A model generated the notes under the pieces. The model ran no database searches, was not told the DNA's origin, and worked only from the letters and a program-made list of their open reading frames with translations. Below are positions 13,997-25,401 of a stretch of 64,000 bases of DNA, piece by piece. Within the stretch, counting starts at the first letter, position 1. Each line of letters starts with the position of its first letter. Origin of the DNA: Peronospora farinosa. Taxonomy: Eukaryota; Oomycota; Peronosporomycetes; Peronosporales; Peronosporaceae. Made by a program: the position numbers and the translations under genes. The stretch spans positions 248,001 to 312,000 of the forward strand of contig CANTFK010000129.1 of assembly GCA_947646735.1 (NCBI GenBank). The letters are read 5' to 3'.

Positions 13997-14322
13997 TGCA
14001 ATGGGGCAACCTATGTAATAGGTTGCCCCATTGCAGTTATAGAAATAATACTTAATTACATAAGTAGGCATAGGGCAGTATCCGATTAGCGGATACTGCA
14101 CGTCATTTTATTATTGGTTTATTATTGGGGTGCCAGACCCAATAATTAGCCAACAATAAACTGACTTCCACATTGAGTGGTTCCCATGGCTAGGGAACAT
14201 ATTCGCACTTACTGTAAATTAAAAATAAAAAAAATAAAACAGAGTTATATTTACGAGTTAATTAAGGGCGCTTCCTCAACGCCCTTTAGTGTAAGACGGT
14301 AACAAGTCCTTAGCCTGTTACA
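13997..14322 (+). repeat. 3' LTR of gypsy element 1, with hairpin start
   Basis: 326 bp, TGCAATGG...CCTGTTACA. It starts with an 18-bp perfect inverted repeat (13997-14014 and 14018-14035, arm TGCAATGGGGCAACCTAT, loop GTA) that the 5' LTR lacks. Other 3'-type bases are AATAATT, CCCTTTAG and GGTAACAAGTCCTTAGCCTG. The preceding GAGGGGGG is the polypurine tract. Confidence 0.92.
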
Positions 14323-14589
14323 GATGGAGTACATTAAGGACCCATTTAAAAAAATCTAAAAGCGCTTTCCTGCCTTGTATCGATCTTTAACAGATCGATA
14401 CACCCAGCGGACCGGCTTGCTGTATTGCCCATCCGTCAACGTCGAAATGTCTCGTGTCGTCGTACCTCCTTAACACGATCCCAGGTTACGGGTATTGTTG
14501 AATGTCACGATGTACCATTGAGTGGGCATCGCGGCCGTGAAAAGACTAATGTCACGGTCAGTTGCGATTTTTTACTTGCCACGCCAATA

Positions 14590-14790
14590 TAAGTATGTGT
14601 GTAAGAAAGTTCGTGCTTGGGAGGTGTGTCAATGTGGTGGAGTGGAATTCGCAAAATTTCTGATGCGATTTCGACTCTTCTCTGGCGCCCGAACATTCGA
14701 TCAACAAAGGGGGTACCCCAATTCCGTGTGTAAAGCCTTCCTCACCTTGTGTACCCGTCAATTGGGCGGGTTGCTCTCTTCTCGGTGGAC
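14590..14790 (-). repeat. Dispersed repeat R, copy 2
   Basis: On the minus strand this reads AACCCGCCCAATTGACGGG, then TACACAAGGTGAGGAAGG, then the TCGAATGTTCGGG and CACCACATTGACAC phrases. All are collinear with the copies at 6.5 kb and 26.8 kb. Orientation is opposite to those two. Confidence 0.65.
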
Positions 14791-16009
14791 TTGAGTCGAT
14801 GTTGAACTTGATTGTGTTAGGGATAGGTGGGGGCGATCGAGTGGAATTCCTCGCACGATCGCAGTTGTTCTTTGGCTTACTCGATTTGAGTCGTCTGGTC
14901 TCCCTTCAGATCGCCTTGTCCAATTGTTTGATGCTTAATCCACTTGCCTTCTGCCCACTTGAGCCGTCTCGCGATCTTGTATCTGGACTTCATAGTCCTC
15001 TGCGTCCAATCGCATCTTGGGGGTGTCTTGAGAGTCCTTGACGCACCTGGCCAAACGTACACTTGCGGGGGGGGGGGGGTGAGCTTCTCAAGACGTTGGG
15101 TCCAACCCGGAGAAGAAGCTGGCATGTGTTCCTTTTGAAGTAAATTTAACGCTCTCTAATGTTAACCAATCAAATACCAAAACCTACGATTCTGCCTATC
15201 TGTAGTCCAGGATCTATTGCCACGTATCACCCTTTCGGGAAAATTAGGTTTGTTATGTGGTTCACTACAATGTTACTGCGGTCTAAATCGCTGCCTCGAT
15301 CGGATCTAGTACTGATTTAAGTATTAAAATCGCAGTACTAATTGGTAGTATCGTATCACGATCCGCCGGATCATGGCTCGGCGCTGTCATCTTCCCAGTT
15401 CACCGGATCAGGTAAAATGGTCCATCTACATGATATTTCATGTCCACATCAGTCCAGTCTTCCAGAGTGATGTAGTATACACCAGAATGTGATCCAAATA
15501 CTTGAACATACTAATTCTCCATCTTAGCGATCGCATTCACGAGTATCGACATTCGTAAAATACTGGGATCGCAGTTGCGTAGTTCTAGGCCGTAGTTGAT
15601 CCAACATAGAACTGCGAGCACCATCATTCGCTGTTGTACATTCCATTTGTAACGTCTCAAGAACTTCTTCTGCTGGATCGCGATTCATCCATTCTACCCA
15701 TTTCGGATTTAATCAAAAATTCGCGATCTCACGTTGCAAATTCATTCTTTCTCTTCGCCACATTAACTAATGAAACCTATTTCTCCTCTATGTGCACCGT
15801 TTCGCCTCTGCCTCTTTCAGCAGAGAATTTTGAGTCCGTATTAATGGACTTCATCTCTGAAAAAATCCAAAGACCCGCAAATATAATGTTTGCTTGTGTT
15901 TGTATACAGTTTTAGCAAGATGGTTAATCTTGGTGCTGTACCTCAATAGATCACAGCAGAAGGCTGGGCTCGAGTGTTCGTCAGTATAATTTTTCATGAT
16001 TGCTCGGCT

Positions 16010-16790
16010 TACCCCGTATACTCGTGTTCGATAGGGACCCTCGGTTCACGGCAGAGTTTTGGTAATCTTCGTTTCTTCAACTTGGAACACGGCTAACAAT
16101 GTATACTTTCGACCATCCGGACACCAATGGTCAGACAGTATTCGCCAACCGCGTCCTCCAAGAAATATTTTAAGGAAACGTCTACTCGTAAACGAGTTGT
16201 AGAGAGCTCTTGCCGATTGTCAAGGTTGCCATTTATGTGGCACCACCTTAGCTTAAAGTGACTGTAACTCAAGGGGGAGGAGACCGCTCGAGCGAGAACC
16301 AATTTGGCTCTTGCTTAAAACGCGTCGACGTAATTACCGACGCCAAGATAATCGAAGCTACCATTTATTAATCTGAAAGAAAGAAGTAGGAAGAGAGATA
16401 ATGCACTTACTGATGAAGATGCTGAAGACATCACTATCTCCATAATGCTTTTGCTGATTTTTTCAATGGAATCTCTGCAGTGCTATCACAATGCACTGCA
16501 TCCAAAAGCAATGAGTAAGCATAGGATTTACTGCTGACTCGACAAACATTTATTAATAGTGATTTAACTTTACTGTTTACTGTAATTCTACCTAAACGTG
16601 CTGTGACTAGCGTGGACGGCAATAAATTGTTGCACAATTACATCGGCCCATTCCGTGTACTGCGCCACATAGACAACGCACACACTATTGAGCTGCCACG
16701 TAAATGCGTACGCATCCTACGTTTTACGTGAGACGTCTTCGTTCGCACATTCACTACGCGACTTCTTCGAGCGGCAAAGATAGCTTTCAC
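16010..16790 (+). pseudogene. Decayed gypsy integrase fragment
   Basis: About 16025-16065 reads as RDPRFTAEFW-like integrase core, 16100-16170 as the HPDTNGQT(V)FANRVLQE segment, and 16630-16780 as NYIGPFRVLRHIDNAHTIEL followed by RTHPTFYVRRLRSHI, the post-integrase module. Stops and shifts throughout. A diverged relative of elements 1 and 2 on the plus strand. Confidence 0.75.
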
Positions 16791-17499
16791 GCTCATGAAT
16801 ATTCATGCAAATTAGCAGTTTCTTCACGCATCTCAGAGAAGATGCGAGCCCACCACCAGGTCCCATCAAGGAGAAAAGCTTCCTTGTGTCAACGTATTCG
16901 TACACGCATGAAACGAGTCTTCTTAAGCGAGTCATGGCGAACCAGCCTCCCTCGTCAATTAATGCAACTTGTAGCGTGCACCAACTGGATTTCGCTTTTT
17001 CAACCTGCTATGGTCTACAACAAGTCTGTTGAGCCAGGCTTCGCATTTAACGCAAACAGGCTGTGAATAAACGCGTACCAGGCCTGCAATAGTGCGTTAT
17101 TTTTACTTTTGTGGCTCGCTCTGTACCATCGATGTTTAGAAATCTGTTAATTGAAGAACTCATGCTCAGTATGATACATACTCGCATTGGCGTTAAGGCC
17201 ATGGAATTTTCTGATGATATAAATACCTTTTATATGTCTCTCGCGTGTCAATTTATACCGGCAATCTAGTAGATGATGTAGCAGCATCCACGGCCTAAGT
17301 TCAAGAGAGCTGCGTAGGGAACCGCGGTGTCTTTTCTCCTGCGTGTTGTCAATAAAATTTTCGACATCACGTTCATCGTGTCCAAGTGTGACTCACTCGG
17401 CTCGGTGGCGGGCCGTGTGATACAATGAAAGACCCAGTATCTCGCGGTGTATTTGCTCATTATATTCGGGCGAACTCGGGAACGTAGTATGCGCTTATG

Positions 17500-17850
17500 A
17501 GTTGGATGACACATTCGACTTGTCAGAGCATCGGACCTCCAACTCTGGGGTAAATTTTGACGTAACATACTACTCAATGCATGCGAATAAGGATACGCCT
17601 GAACCACGAAACGATCGACAATCTGTCATCGTGCACCCATTGCATCGACCAAGGGAAGAGGAGTATCGCGGCGAAAAGTGGATTGGTGATTCACATAATT
17701 GCGCGCCTCGTTCGCCAGCCGACGAGTTGTGGTTCTTTCGCGTTAAGTTGACGAGACGAAGAACAGAATTGCTCAATGCCTATGGAGTGGCCGAGAACGC
17801 TCGGCGATCACGCGGCTGGTTTGATGGAGGCTGTTGAAAAGACCAAAGGT
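17500..17850 (-). pseudogene. Decayed gypsy 3' fragment, minus strand
   Basis: The plus-strand phrase GTGCACCCATTGCATCGACC and the following AAGGGAAGAGGAGTATCGCG match element 2 at about 19415-19455 with substitutions, and 17715-17765 resembles 19505-19550. It is therefore a diverged relative in the same orientation as element 2, from the region between the integrase tail and the chromodomain. Confidence 0.55.
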
Positions 17851-18062
17851 GAACAAAAAAGGGTTGATTAAGCGCCTTCCGCAACTTTAGACTACTGCAT
17901 TTCAAGGGCACCAGCACAACGAATGTGCACGCGCTCGAAAAGGACTTGGTCCAGTAGTCTGTCAATGTCTTTACTTAGGGGTACCCGATAACAATTCGTC
18001 TCAAAGTAGTGGAAAGATATTCTAAAAGTCCGCCGAATGGAAAAGTTAACACACTCAACGTA

Positions 18063-18386
18063 TGTAACAGGCTAAGGACTTGTTACCGTCTCACACTAAA
18101 GGGCGTTGAGGAAGCGCTCTTAATTAACTCGTAAATATAACTCTGTTTTATTTTTTTGTTTTAATTTACAGTAAGTGCGAATATGTTCCCTAGCCATGGG
18201 AACCACTCAATATGGAAGTCAGTTTATTGTTGGCTAATTATTGGGTCTGGCACCCCAATAATAAACCAATAATAAAATGACGTGCAGTATCCGCTAATCG
18301 GATACTGCCCTATGCCTACTTATGTAATTAAGTATTATTTCTATAACTGCAATGGGGCAACCTATTACATAGGTTGCCCCATTGCA
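18063..18386 (-). repeat. 3' LTR of gypsy element 2, with hairpin start
   Basis: Read on the minus strand it starts TGCAATGGGGCAACCTAT, loop GTA, then the perfect complement (18348-18386 on the plus strand), and ends CCTGTTACA. It has the same 3'-type states as the 3' LTR of element 1: hairpin, AATAATT, CCCTTTAG, AACAAGTCC, AGCCTG. Confidence 0.92.
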
Positions 18387-19011
18387 TCACCCCCCCCCTC
18401 GTTAAGATGCGCTTACCTCAACGTAAGCACATAACTGAGCAGCATAGACTTTGGACGTCCACGAAACGATATCTCTGACAATTAGAACTGGGGACACCAA
18501 GAGACGATTCGAATAGAATAGGTGCCGCAGGTCATGGATAGGGACTTGAAGCCGTGGCGCTTGTATGGTCTTGAAGGTGCTGTCGAACCCGAGCCACTGG
18601 AGGTCATGAAGGACCTCTTCATTCGATACCGTACAGTGAGAGGCAAAGCGACGAACAACGCGTATACCGATGATCCGTCTTAGAGATCTTGGTGTGCCTT
18701 CATCAGACGCTGGAACGTGAGTCGACGTGACGGAAAGTCTTTCACGTCCTGGTTAGATGGTCGCGAGGGAACGCGTGATAGGCACGCTATTGGCGAACTG
18801 CGCCGACGCATCTGTCGCATGACTTGTGACGAGTATCATCTTTGTTACGTCCACGATCGTGAGGGATGTCCAACGTGCAACACGAGAAGATCTCGCCCGG
18901 TCCGGCAGGAATGGGACGACTTGGTGTGTACGTGGGGCATATCGTCAATGGATTGCCCGTTATAAGAGAAGCCTTTCAAAGTTCCAATTGTTCGATCTAC
19001 GACGAGTGAGA

Positions 19012-19401
19012 TCACGCCCTTACGATCACGAGGGCGTTCACGTAAACGTGGTCGTCAACCGTATCATCCGTATGCTCCCGAGCCTCGTAATAGGTCTCGG
19101 TCTCGGAGTCGCTCAGGAGGTTGTCATATTTTCGTTGCTCGCGAGCATTACGGATCGCAGGATCGGGGATGGAACCGGCAGCGTTGATCGCGATCACCGT
19201 CTTTCTACGGAGCTCACAGTCCTCGACCACGTCCGGGACATCTTGGGACAGCGTACTCGATGGCTCCCATGTATCGTCCGCCGGGGAATATCCCAACCAG
19301 CGAACCCTGTAATGTTTCTCGACATGCTTCTTCATGGGCGCCGAGTTATTACTCGGCGCCTGGGGCTTGTGATCCTCGTGATCGACATTACGGTCAACCA
19401 T
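19012..19401 (-). pseudogene. Chromodomain of element 2
   Basis: 129-codon frame with HYRVRWLGYSPADDTWEPSS, as in element 1. The only change seen is near the start (NVVHED in element 1, NVDHED here). Confidence 0.85.
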
Positions 19402-19875
19402 CCAACGTCGCGCACCCGATGCATCAACTAAGGGAGGAGGAGCATCACGACGGAAGACCTCTGGCGATGAGCGCCGATTCTCGCAATCGGGCGCCTGTAT
19501 AGTCGAATGATGAGCTGCGCCTACTTCGCGCTGAAGCAGAGGAATCGAAAAATACCCTACTTGATGCTCGCGAGATGGATGAGAGAGCTCAAGATCGTGC
19601 GGATGCTGCGACTGAGGCTGCTGAGCGGACTCGACGTGAGCAGCTGGTACTGGTTGAGCGCATGCGCCAACTTGGGACGACTGCGTTCGGAGGATCCCAG
19701 CAGATCGAGTCTACACGCATTCGGGCAGGACTTGGTCCCAGTCGTCGTCAGCGTTGTCGTGAAGGGATGTTGTTTTTGTACCGGCACAGAAGAGCGGGAA
19801 ATATTCGATGGGAGATCCACCGGTAGGTAGGCTTTGAGGCGCCCGACATAGAACGTCGGGTGCAAACGCATAGAT

Positions 19876-20217
19876 TTAGGTATATAGCGTGTAAGCGTCA
19901 CCATGCACCTTAACAACCCGAAATGGGCCAATATATCTTGGCGCTAACTTATTAGCGCCCAAATTCGTCACTGAGGTGTTCGGTAATCCACTTGTTGATA
20001 ACAATACTCTGTCACCTTCTCGAAATAACAAGATATTCTTTCGACCTCTTCTGTCTGCATTCTCCTTTTGCTTATCGACTGCCTCTTGTAATGCATCACG
20101 CACAAAACGCGTGATTCCTTGTCGTAATAGCAGAAATTCGGTTACTGCAGCCGAACTTACAGGCGACGTATTCTCTTTTGGGGCAAAATTAGGAACGGGA
20201 GACGCGATGGAAAGCAT
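19876..20217 (-). pseudogene. Integrase C-terminal region of element 2
   Basis: Same protein as element 1 at this place (FREGDRVLLST, LAPRYIGPFRVVKVHGDAY). The following frame (19557-19931) again holds MRLHPTFYVGRLKAYLP. Confidence 0.85.
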
Positions 20218-20340
20218 CTCGTCATGCCGTTGGCCACAAAATTACCAGTATTAGGTGCATAGGCAGCAACCTTATTCTCATATTAATCATCCTCATTAGT
20301 TCTGGCGCAATGTAATCAGTAGATACTCCCCCACCAAGCT

Positions 20341-21321
20341 TTAAGAATGGATGCTCCGAAGCTGAGAGAGCAAGTAGCGCCGGAACACGAGGATGCCTCG
20401 CGTTGTTAACGAAAAGGACGTCAACCCGGTTGACGCATGGAACCCATTGTAGAAAGCTAACTCTGCAAGTGGAAGAAACGAACTCCATGACAAAAACGAT
20501 GTTGCATAACTGCGCAAGACATCTTCGAGCACTCTGTTCACACGCTCCGTTTGCCCATCCGTCTCTGGATGGGCCGCCGTAGACATAATCACCCGCGTGC
20601 CTAATAGTTGGAATAATTCGGCCCAAAAAGTCGAAGTGAAACGCGGGTCACGGTCCGAAACAATAGATTCTGGCAAGCCTTGATGCCTAAAGATAAGATC
20701 AATGAAGATCTTCGCTGTCGTCTCCGCCGTAATGTTGGCGAAGACCGGAGCAAAATGCACCATTTTGCTAAATCGATCCACTAGAACCAATACGCCCGTG
20801 CGTTTCTGTTCATCCGGTGGAAGGCTAAAGATAAAATCCATACTGACCAAGCGCCAGGCTTCCGTAGAAATCGGAAGCGGACGCAATGGGGCTTGTGAAG
20901 ATGGGGTGGGCTTCACACGCTGACAGGTTTCACAGGAGCGCACCCATTTCTGGATGTACTTATACATTCGCGGCCAGAAAAATACGCGAGAAATAGCCGC
21001 AAACGTCTTTTCACGACCCAGGTGTCCGCCAGCTGGGCTGTCGTGAAATTCATGAACCAATCGGGCTCGAAGGTCGTCATCAGCAGGGATGACGACACGC
21101 GGGGAGTCAAAGACGTCCATCGTGTACGTCAGCAACGGACCGTCAAGCGCGTAAATCTTGATGTTGTCGCGTGTTGGTTTCGTCAACTTCGCGAGTAATT
21201 TTTTGCTCGGGTCCCTGAGATAATTGATGATTCCTGCATAGAAGGAATCATTCGCATATGATTCAGCGATCTGAGTTCGGATCAAAAGCACGGGGGTCGA
21301 AATCATCGCATTGAGCCCCAT
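20341..21321 (-). pseudogene. Integrase of element 2, continuous frame
   Basis: A 326-codon frame joins the HHCC zinc region (VHEFHDSPAGGHLGREKTF ... CETCQRVK) to the DDE core (VSMDF, SDRDPRF, PETDGQTERVNR). This is the longest intact integrase piece in the window; in element 1 the same region is split by two extra bases. It is still separated from RNase H upstream and from the C-terminal module downstream by stops, so it is not a complete polyprotein. Confidence 0.9.
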
Positions 21322-21499
21322 CTCAATACAACACGCAAAGAGATCTTCGTCGTCACCAACATTCTCCGTGGACCAATGTCGCGTCGAGGATCGTAATCCG
21401 GACGACGAGAAAGCGCGTCAGCGAGAATGTTATTCTTGCCAGGCTTGTAATGCACCAAAAATTTATACTCGGCGAAAAATGACAACCACCGTGCCATGC

Positions 21500-22830
21500 G
21501 CTGGGACAAGTGAGGACTCTTGACGGCGGTACGCAATGATGCGTGATTTATGTAGATAGAGAAAACATCTTTTCGCCGAGCAAATATACTTTGAACTTGA
21601 TTAGCGCGTAACGTATAGACAAAAGTTCCTTATCGTGTACCGGATAATTTTTCTCGTCAGGTTTCATTTGTCGTGATTGAAAACTCACTCCCGGCCCTCG
21701 TCATCAAGTTGCATGAGAGCACATCCTATAGCGAAATTGCTCGCGTCGCATACGACGTGGAATGGCTTAGAGTCATCAGGTAGCATCAGCACCGGTGCCT
21801 CAGACAAGCTCTTCTTTACGGAGTCGAAGGCAGATTGATGTTCTGCCGTCCATAACCATACTGCGTCTTTCTTGAGCAAAGTCGATAATGGCTAGAAAAT
21901 TCTTAGTATACTTATGCAAGTAATTCGCCAGACCGAAAATGACGTAATTCAGTTTGGTTCCTGGGCGTTTTCCAGGAACAGATCGATGAGATCTTCTCAG
22001 GATCAGCGCGGACACCTTCTTTGCTGACGTAGCAACCGAGTACTGGAATCTCGGGAGCTCAGAAGACACATTTCTTCAAATTCGCATACAATTTATTCTC
22101 GCGCATAACTTGAAACACCTGCTTCAAGTATCGAAGGTGTACCTCCGTAGCGCTGAGCAAAAGCTCAGTGCAGCTGTGAACAAAAATATCGTCAAAGTAG
22201 CTCGGTGCAAAGTCGCGAAGTGGGCGAAGTACTTGTGTCACCATCCGATTGACCTTAGCTGGAGCATTCTTAAGACCTTGTGGCATGACTAACCACTCCC
22301 AAAGCATCCCGCTTGGGGTGCTGGCCGCAGTGAACGGAATGTCGCTGTCCCTCATGAGAATCTGATAGAAACCGTCTGCCAGATCTATGGCGCTGTAGAT
22401 CTCGATCCCGGACAAGGTATTTAATACCATGTCTTTTCGAGGGTAGGCGTTTGAGCAAAGATCGTGGCGTCATTCAGCTTGTTAAAAGCGTGCACAATGC
22501 GCCAACCGCCGGTGGCTTTCTTCATACAGAAAGTTAGGCTCGAATGGGGCGAGATACTCTCGCGGACATGGCCAGCCTTACAGCGACCCTCGAAAAATTC
22601 ATCAATAGCGATGGCTTGATCACGCGGTAACGACCACTGCTGTGTCACGCAGTATTTCGATCCTGGCACGAGATAGATCTCGTGCCGCACACCACGATCC
22701 GCCGGAAGCTCAGCTGGAACTTTTCCCGGAAAAATATCGGCGTACTCACGGGCGATATCATAGACAGAGTTACCCTAAGCAAGAAGAGCATCCCAAAACT
22801 ATGCCACAAAGCGTTCTTTGCGCGCTGATT
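21500..22830 (-). pseudogene. Reverse transcriptase and RNase H of element 2
   Basis: 22421-22690 carries WSLPRDQAIAIDEFFEG and the WRIVHAFNKLN block. 22059-22430 carries YSAIDLADGFYQILM and YFDDIFVHS. 21685-21879 carries RNase H FHVVCDASNFAIGCALMQ, and 21303-21536 the KPGKNNILADALSRRP end. The frame changes and stops are at the same places as in element 1. Confidence 0.88.
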
Positions 22831-22903
22831 TAGGCTCGGCGCTGTTTGGGCGATCCTCCAGAACTTCTTCGCTGGCTGCTTCGGTGGCTGAAACTATGCA
22901 CAC

Positions 22904-23542
22904 TTACTCGATGTCGCCGGCCTTGAGGTCATGAAGGAAGTCTTTCCATGCAAGGTCTGGCAGAGATGTGATATCTGCAGCAGTGCACGGTGGGCTAGTT
23001 ACCTCAATGTAGCGGCCACGATGTGGGGATCCCTCCACATATTCAAGCGCGCATACGGATTCCGTCACTACGAAATCATCTGCATCAGCTTTTTGTCGTG
23101 AATGTCGTCGTCTCGGTGATCGGCGTGCTTCTTTCTTGCAGTTTCTTTTGCGTCTCGATCCACTGCTCGAGACTGGCACGTCGCTATCACAGGAGGATGA
23201 TGTATTCCCGTCTAGACGTGGAAGGTCAGTCTCCACCACGTCGGTTTCATGCGGATCCATAGTCCGCCCATTCTCGTCAATCAAAAGCGGGAGCTCGTCT
23301 TCGACCGCTTCACTTGTTTGCGGGAGCCCCTGCTCGACCGCCTCGATATTAACCGGGATCCTCTGCTCGTCCGATGTCTGTGTATGAGGGAACCGCTGTT
23401 TGACCTCTTCGATCTGTGGCTTCATCAGTGTAAAGGAACATACTGCGCACAGAGGGCCATCGATATCTCTGTGTTGACTACTAGTCGTGGCGAGCTCGTT
23501 CACGACCCTGACGTGGGGTCGATCGGATGACGCGACCAACAA
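22904..23542 (-). pseudogene. Linker region of element 2 pol
   Basis: The same 212-codon hydrophilic frame as in element 1 (starts MLVASSDRPHVRVVNEL, ends LHDLKAGDIE). No recognised domain. Confidence 0.6.
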
Positions 23543-23647
23543 TTGAGTGAAAACTTCACTGACATCATATTCGCTTCGTCGTTTGACGGACCGAGATAGC
23601 CAATCTATCTTCGGCTGATACCGTGACAGCCACGGTATCCCAAGTAT

Positions 23648-24100
23648 TCAATCAAATGCATAATTCATCTCGTACACCAAAAATTCGTCGTTGCTCTGGA
23701 AACCGTCGAAAGTGTGCGGTAAAACCACTGTTTTACGCGGGACACGTTTTGGTTGTCCATCGGGAAGTTTGACAACGATGTCACCTGGACATTCTCGAAC
23801 CGTGACATTCGACGGGAGAAGGGGCAAACAGGATGCACGAAAGAAGTTGTTATAAGGCATAATCCAACAACGCTCGGAATGGTCGCTCACTCCAGCAACG
23901 ATGAGACTGATAATAATTTGTCTCGAATCATCGCGCATGGTAATGGCATTGAAGTGATTATGGATCACTTTGGGGCTAAGAGCCCAATCTGCCACCTGAA
24001 TACTCGGAGCTCCATTTCTGCCAGTAGGGCGCCTCGCGCCTACTGGAACCGCTCATTTTTTGGCGGGACCACCGACGACATAGCGTCTCCTCGTGAGACA
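23648..24100 (-). pseudogene. Protease region of element 2, active site disrupted
   Basis: Equivalent to 8387-8830 of element 1, with the same loss of the active-site loop (plus-strand TTGTTATAAGGCATAATCC at about 23847-23865). The downstream FDGFQSNDEFLVYEMNYAFD block is intact. Confidence 0.7.
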
Positions 24101-25059
24101 GCTATGTTCATAGTCACCGGCGCAGGTGCTCGACAGACAGCCGCATGATGGCCTGTCTTACCACAGCGAAAACACTTCATCGTGTTAGGATTGCGCATGT
24201 CGCGGCCGGATGATTTGCCGCAAGAGGTCAAGTTCCATTGGTTCTGGGCCAGATCTCCGGGGATGTTGGTGACGCTGCGTGCAGGTACGACGACGCGAGA
24301 GTGTAACCCTCACGAAGCGCGCGGGCAAATGCCTCCTCAAGGGACTTTGGTTCAGCACGAGTGAGGCAGTAACGCGTCATGCCCTCCTGCATACCAAAAA
24401 TAAAGACATGGACTTGTGAAGCCATGTCGATCGGCTGCGTGGTAATGCACGAAGCAAGATGACGTTTCTTCTACACGTAGTCACGCATCGACAGCTTGCC
24501 CTGTCGGAGTGAGAAGAAATCGGCACGCAGCGAGATTCATCTTGAGGAGGCTCGAAATCCAGTCGTAAGTCACGCTGGATATCGTCCAGCGTGGGGAACG
24601 CCGACTCATCTACGACGAGCTTTCCAAGAGCCCATTCCTTGGTTTTGCCAACAAACCTAGACAGCAGGAAATTGACCTTGGCCGTTGGAGCGTCAATCAA
24701 TCTTGACGCGATTGCAATATCCACCTCGCGAAACCAGCGAGTAAGGGGGAGACGATCCGGACCATCACCGGAGTACGTTGACGTCTCCATTTTGATAGCG
24801 TCATGGTGCGAAGTGCGCGAGGGAGTCAATACTCGCCGATTCGCTTCGGGGAGCTCGCGCACCATAAAATGGATGGCGGCCGTTGATCATCGGGCGTCGC
24901 TGTGCTCAGCAGTGACGTCACAATAGTTTCACCAGACACCGCCGCGAGGCGATGTAGTGCCTGCCACTCCACTGAGGTGAGATGTGAAAAATTAGAATGC
25001 TCCAGCGAGACCGCTGGAGCCACCGAAGACTCGCCCATGTTCATCTCGGATCTGGTCAT
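24040..25059 (-). pseudogene. Gag region of element 2, frame-broken
   Basis: Starts at the ATG at 25059. Relative to element 1 one base is missing near 24860-24865 (CAACGGCCGCC against CAACGCGCCGCC), so the first frame ends early at 24826 and the capsid part continues in 24377-24865. The zinc knuckle CFRCGKTGHHAAVC lies in the 24040-24231 frame. Otherwise as element 1. Confidence 0.85.
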
Positions 25060-25085
25060 TGGAAGGACTACGAAGTGCTACCAGG

Positions 25086-25401
25086 TGTAACATACTAAGG
25101 ACCCGTTACCGTCTTACACTAAAAGGGCGTTGAGGAAGCGCTCTTAATTAACTCGTAAATATAACTCTGTTTTATTTTTTTTAGTTTTAATTCGCAGTAA
25201 GTGCGAATATGTTCCCTAGCCATGGGAACCACTCAATATGGAAGTCAGTTTATTGTTGGCTAATCATTGGGTCTGGCACCCCAATAATAAACCAATAATA
25301 AAATGACGTGCAGTATCCGCTAATCGGACACTGCCCTATGCCTACTTATGTAATTAAGTATTATTTCTATAACTACTTATGTAATAGGTTGCTCCATTAC
25401 A
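25086..25401 (-). repeat. 5' LTR of gypsy element 2
   Basis: 316 bp, minus-strand TGTAATGG...TATGTTACA. It has the same 5'-type states as the 5' LTR of element 1 (no hairpin, AATGATT, CCCTTTTAG, AACGGGTCC, AGTATG). One extra change is GCTCC for GCCCC near 25391. Confidence 0.92.

Larger units (their letters stand above)
6980..14322 (+). mobile_element. Gypsy element 1 (chromovirus type), defective
   Basis: Full-length 7343-bp LTR retrotransposon on the plus strand. LTRs are 6980-7295 and 13997-14322, both with TGYAA...TTACA ends. Two bases after the 5' LTR is a TGG-initial primer-binding-site candidate (7298 onward), and a G-run (13988-13993) sits just before the 3' LTR as polypurine tract. 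Internal order is gag with a CCHC knuckle, protease region, reverse transcriptase, RNase H, integrase, chromodomain, which places it with Ty3/gypsy chromoviruses. The coding region is broken at several points, so no continuous polyprotein can be read. Flanks (GATAA left, GATGG right) are not a clean target-site duplication. Nearly identical to element 2 in reverse orientation. Confidence 0.93.
14323..18062. other. Spacer between inverted gypsy elements, mosaic of decayed repeats
   Basis: No intact host gene. Contains dispersed repeat R on the minus strand (about 14590-14790), a 13-G run at 15067-15079, a decayed plus-strand gypsy integrase fragment (about 16010-16790) and a decayed minus-strand gypsy piece (about 17500-17850). 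Between these, 14800-15950 has short open frames that match no family I recognise. Confidence 0.6.
18063..25401 (-). mobile_element. Gypsy element 2 (chromovirus type), defective, inverted copy of element 1
   Basis: 7339 bp on the minus strand, LTRs 25086-25401 (5') and 18063-18386 (3'). By reading, differences from element 1 are sparse (roughly one per several hundred bases), including shared frame-breaking lesions in gag, protease and RT. Copy-specific changes include a one-base loss in gag near 24860 and an intact integrase frame. The flanks ACGTA (left) and AAGTA (right) differ at one of five bases, a possible aged target-site duplication. Flanking DNA is not shared with element 1. The polypurine tract has nine Cs on the plus strand (18390-18398) against six Gs in element 1. 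Confidence 0.93.

Noticed and set aside
6975..14327. Target-site duplication of element 1
   Set aside because: GATAA on the left and GATGG on the right share only three bases; not accepted as a duplication.
15067..15079. G-run considered as a polypurine tract of another LTR element
   Set aside because: No LTR-like TG start follows it and no matching second LTR was found.
6980..25401. Simple inversion between the two gypsy copies swapping their flanks
   Set aside because: The crossed flank pairs (GATAA with the reverse complement of ACGTA, GATGG with the reverse complement of AAGTA) do not match, so flank exchange is not supported.
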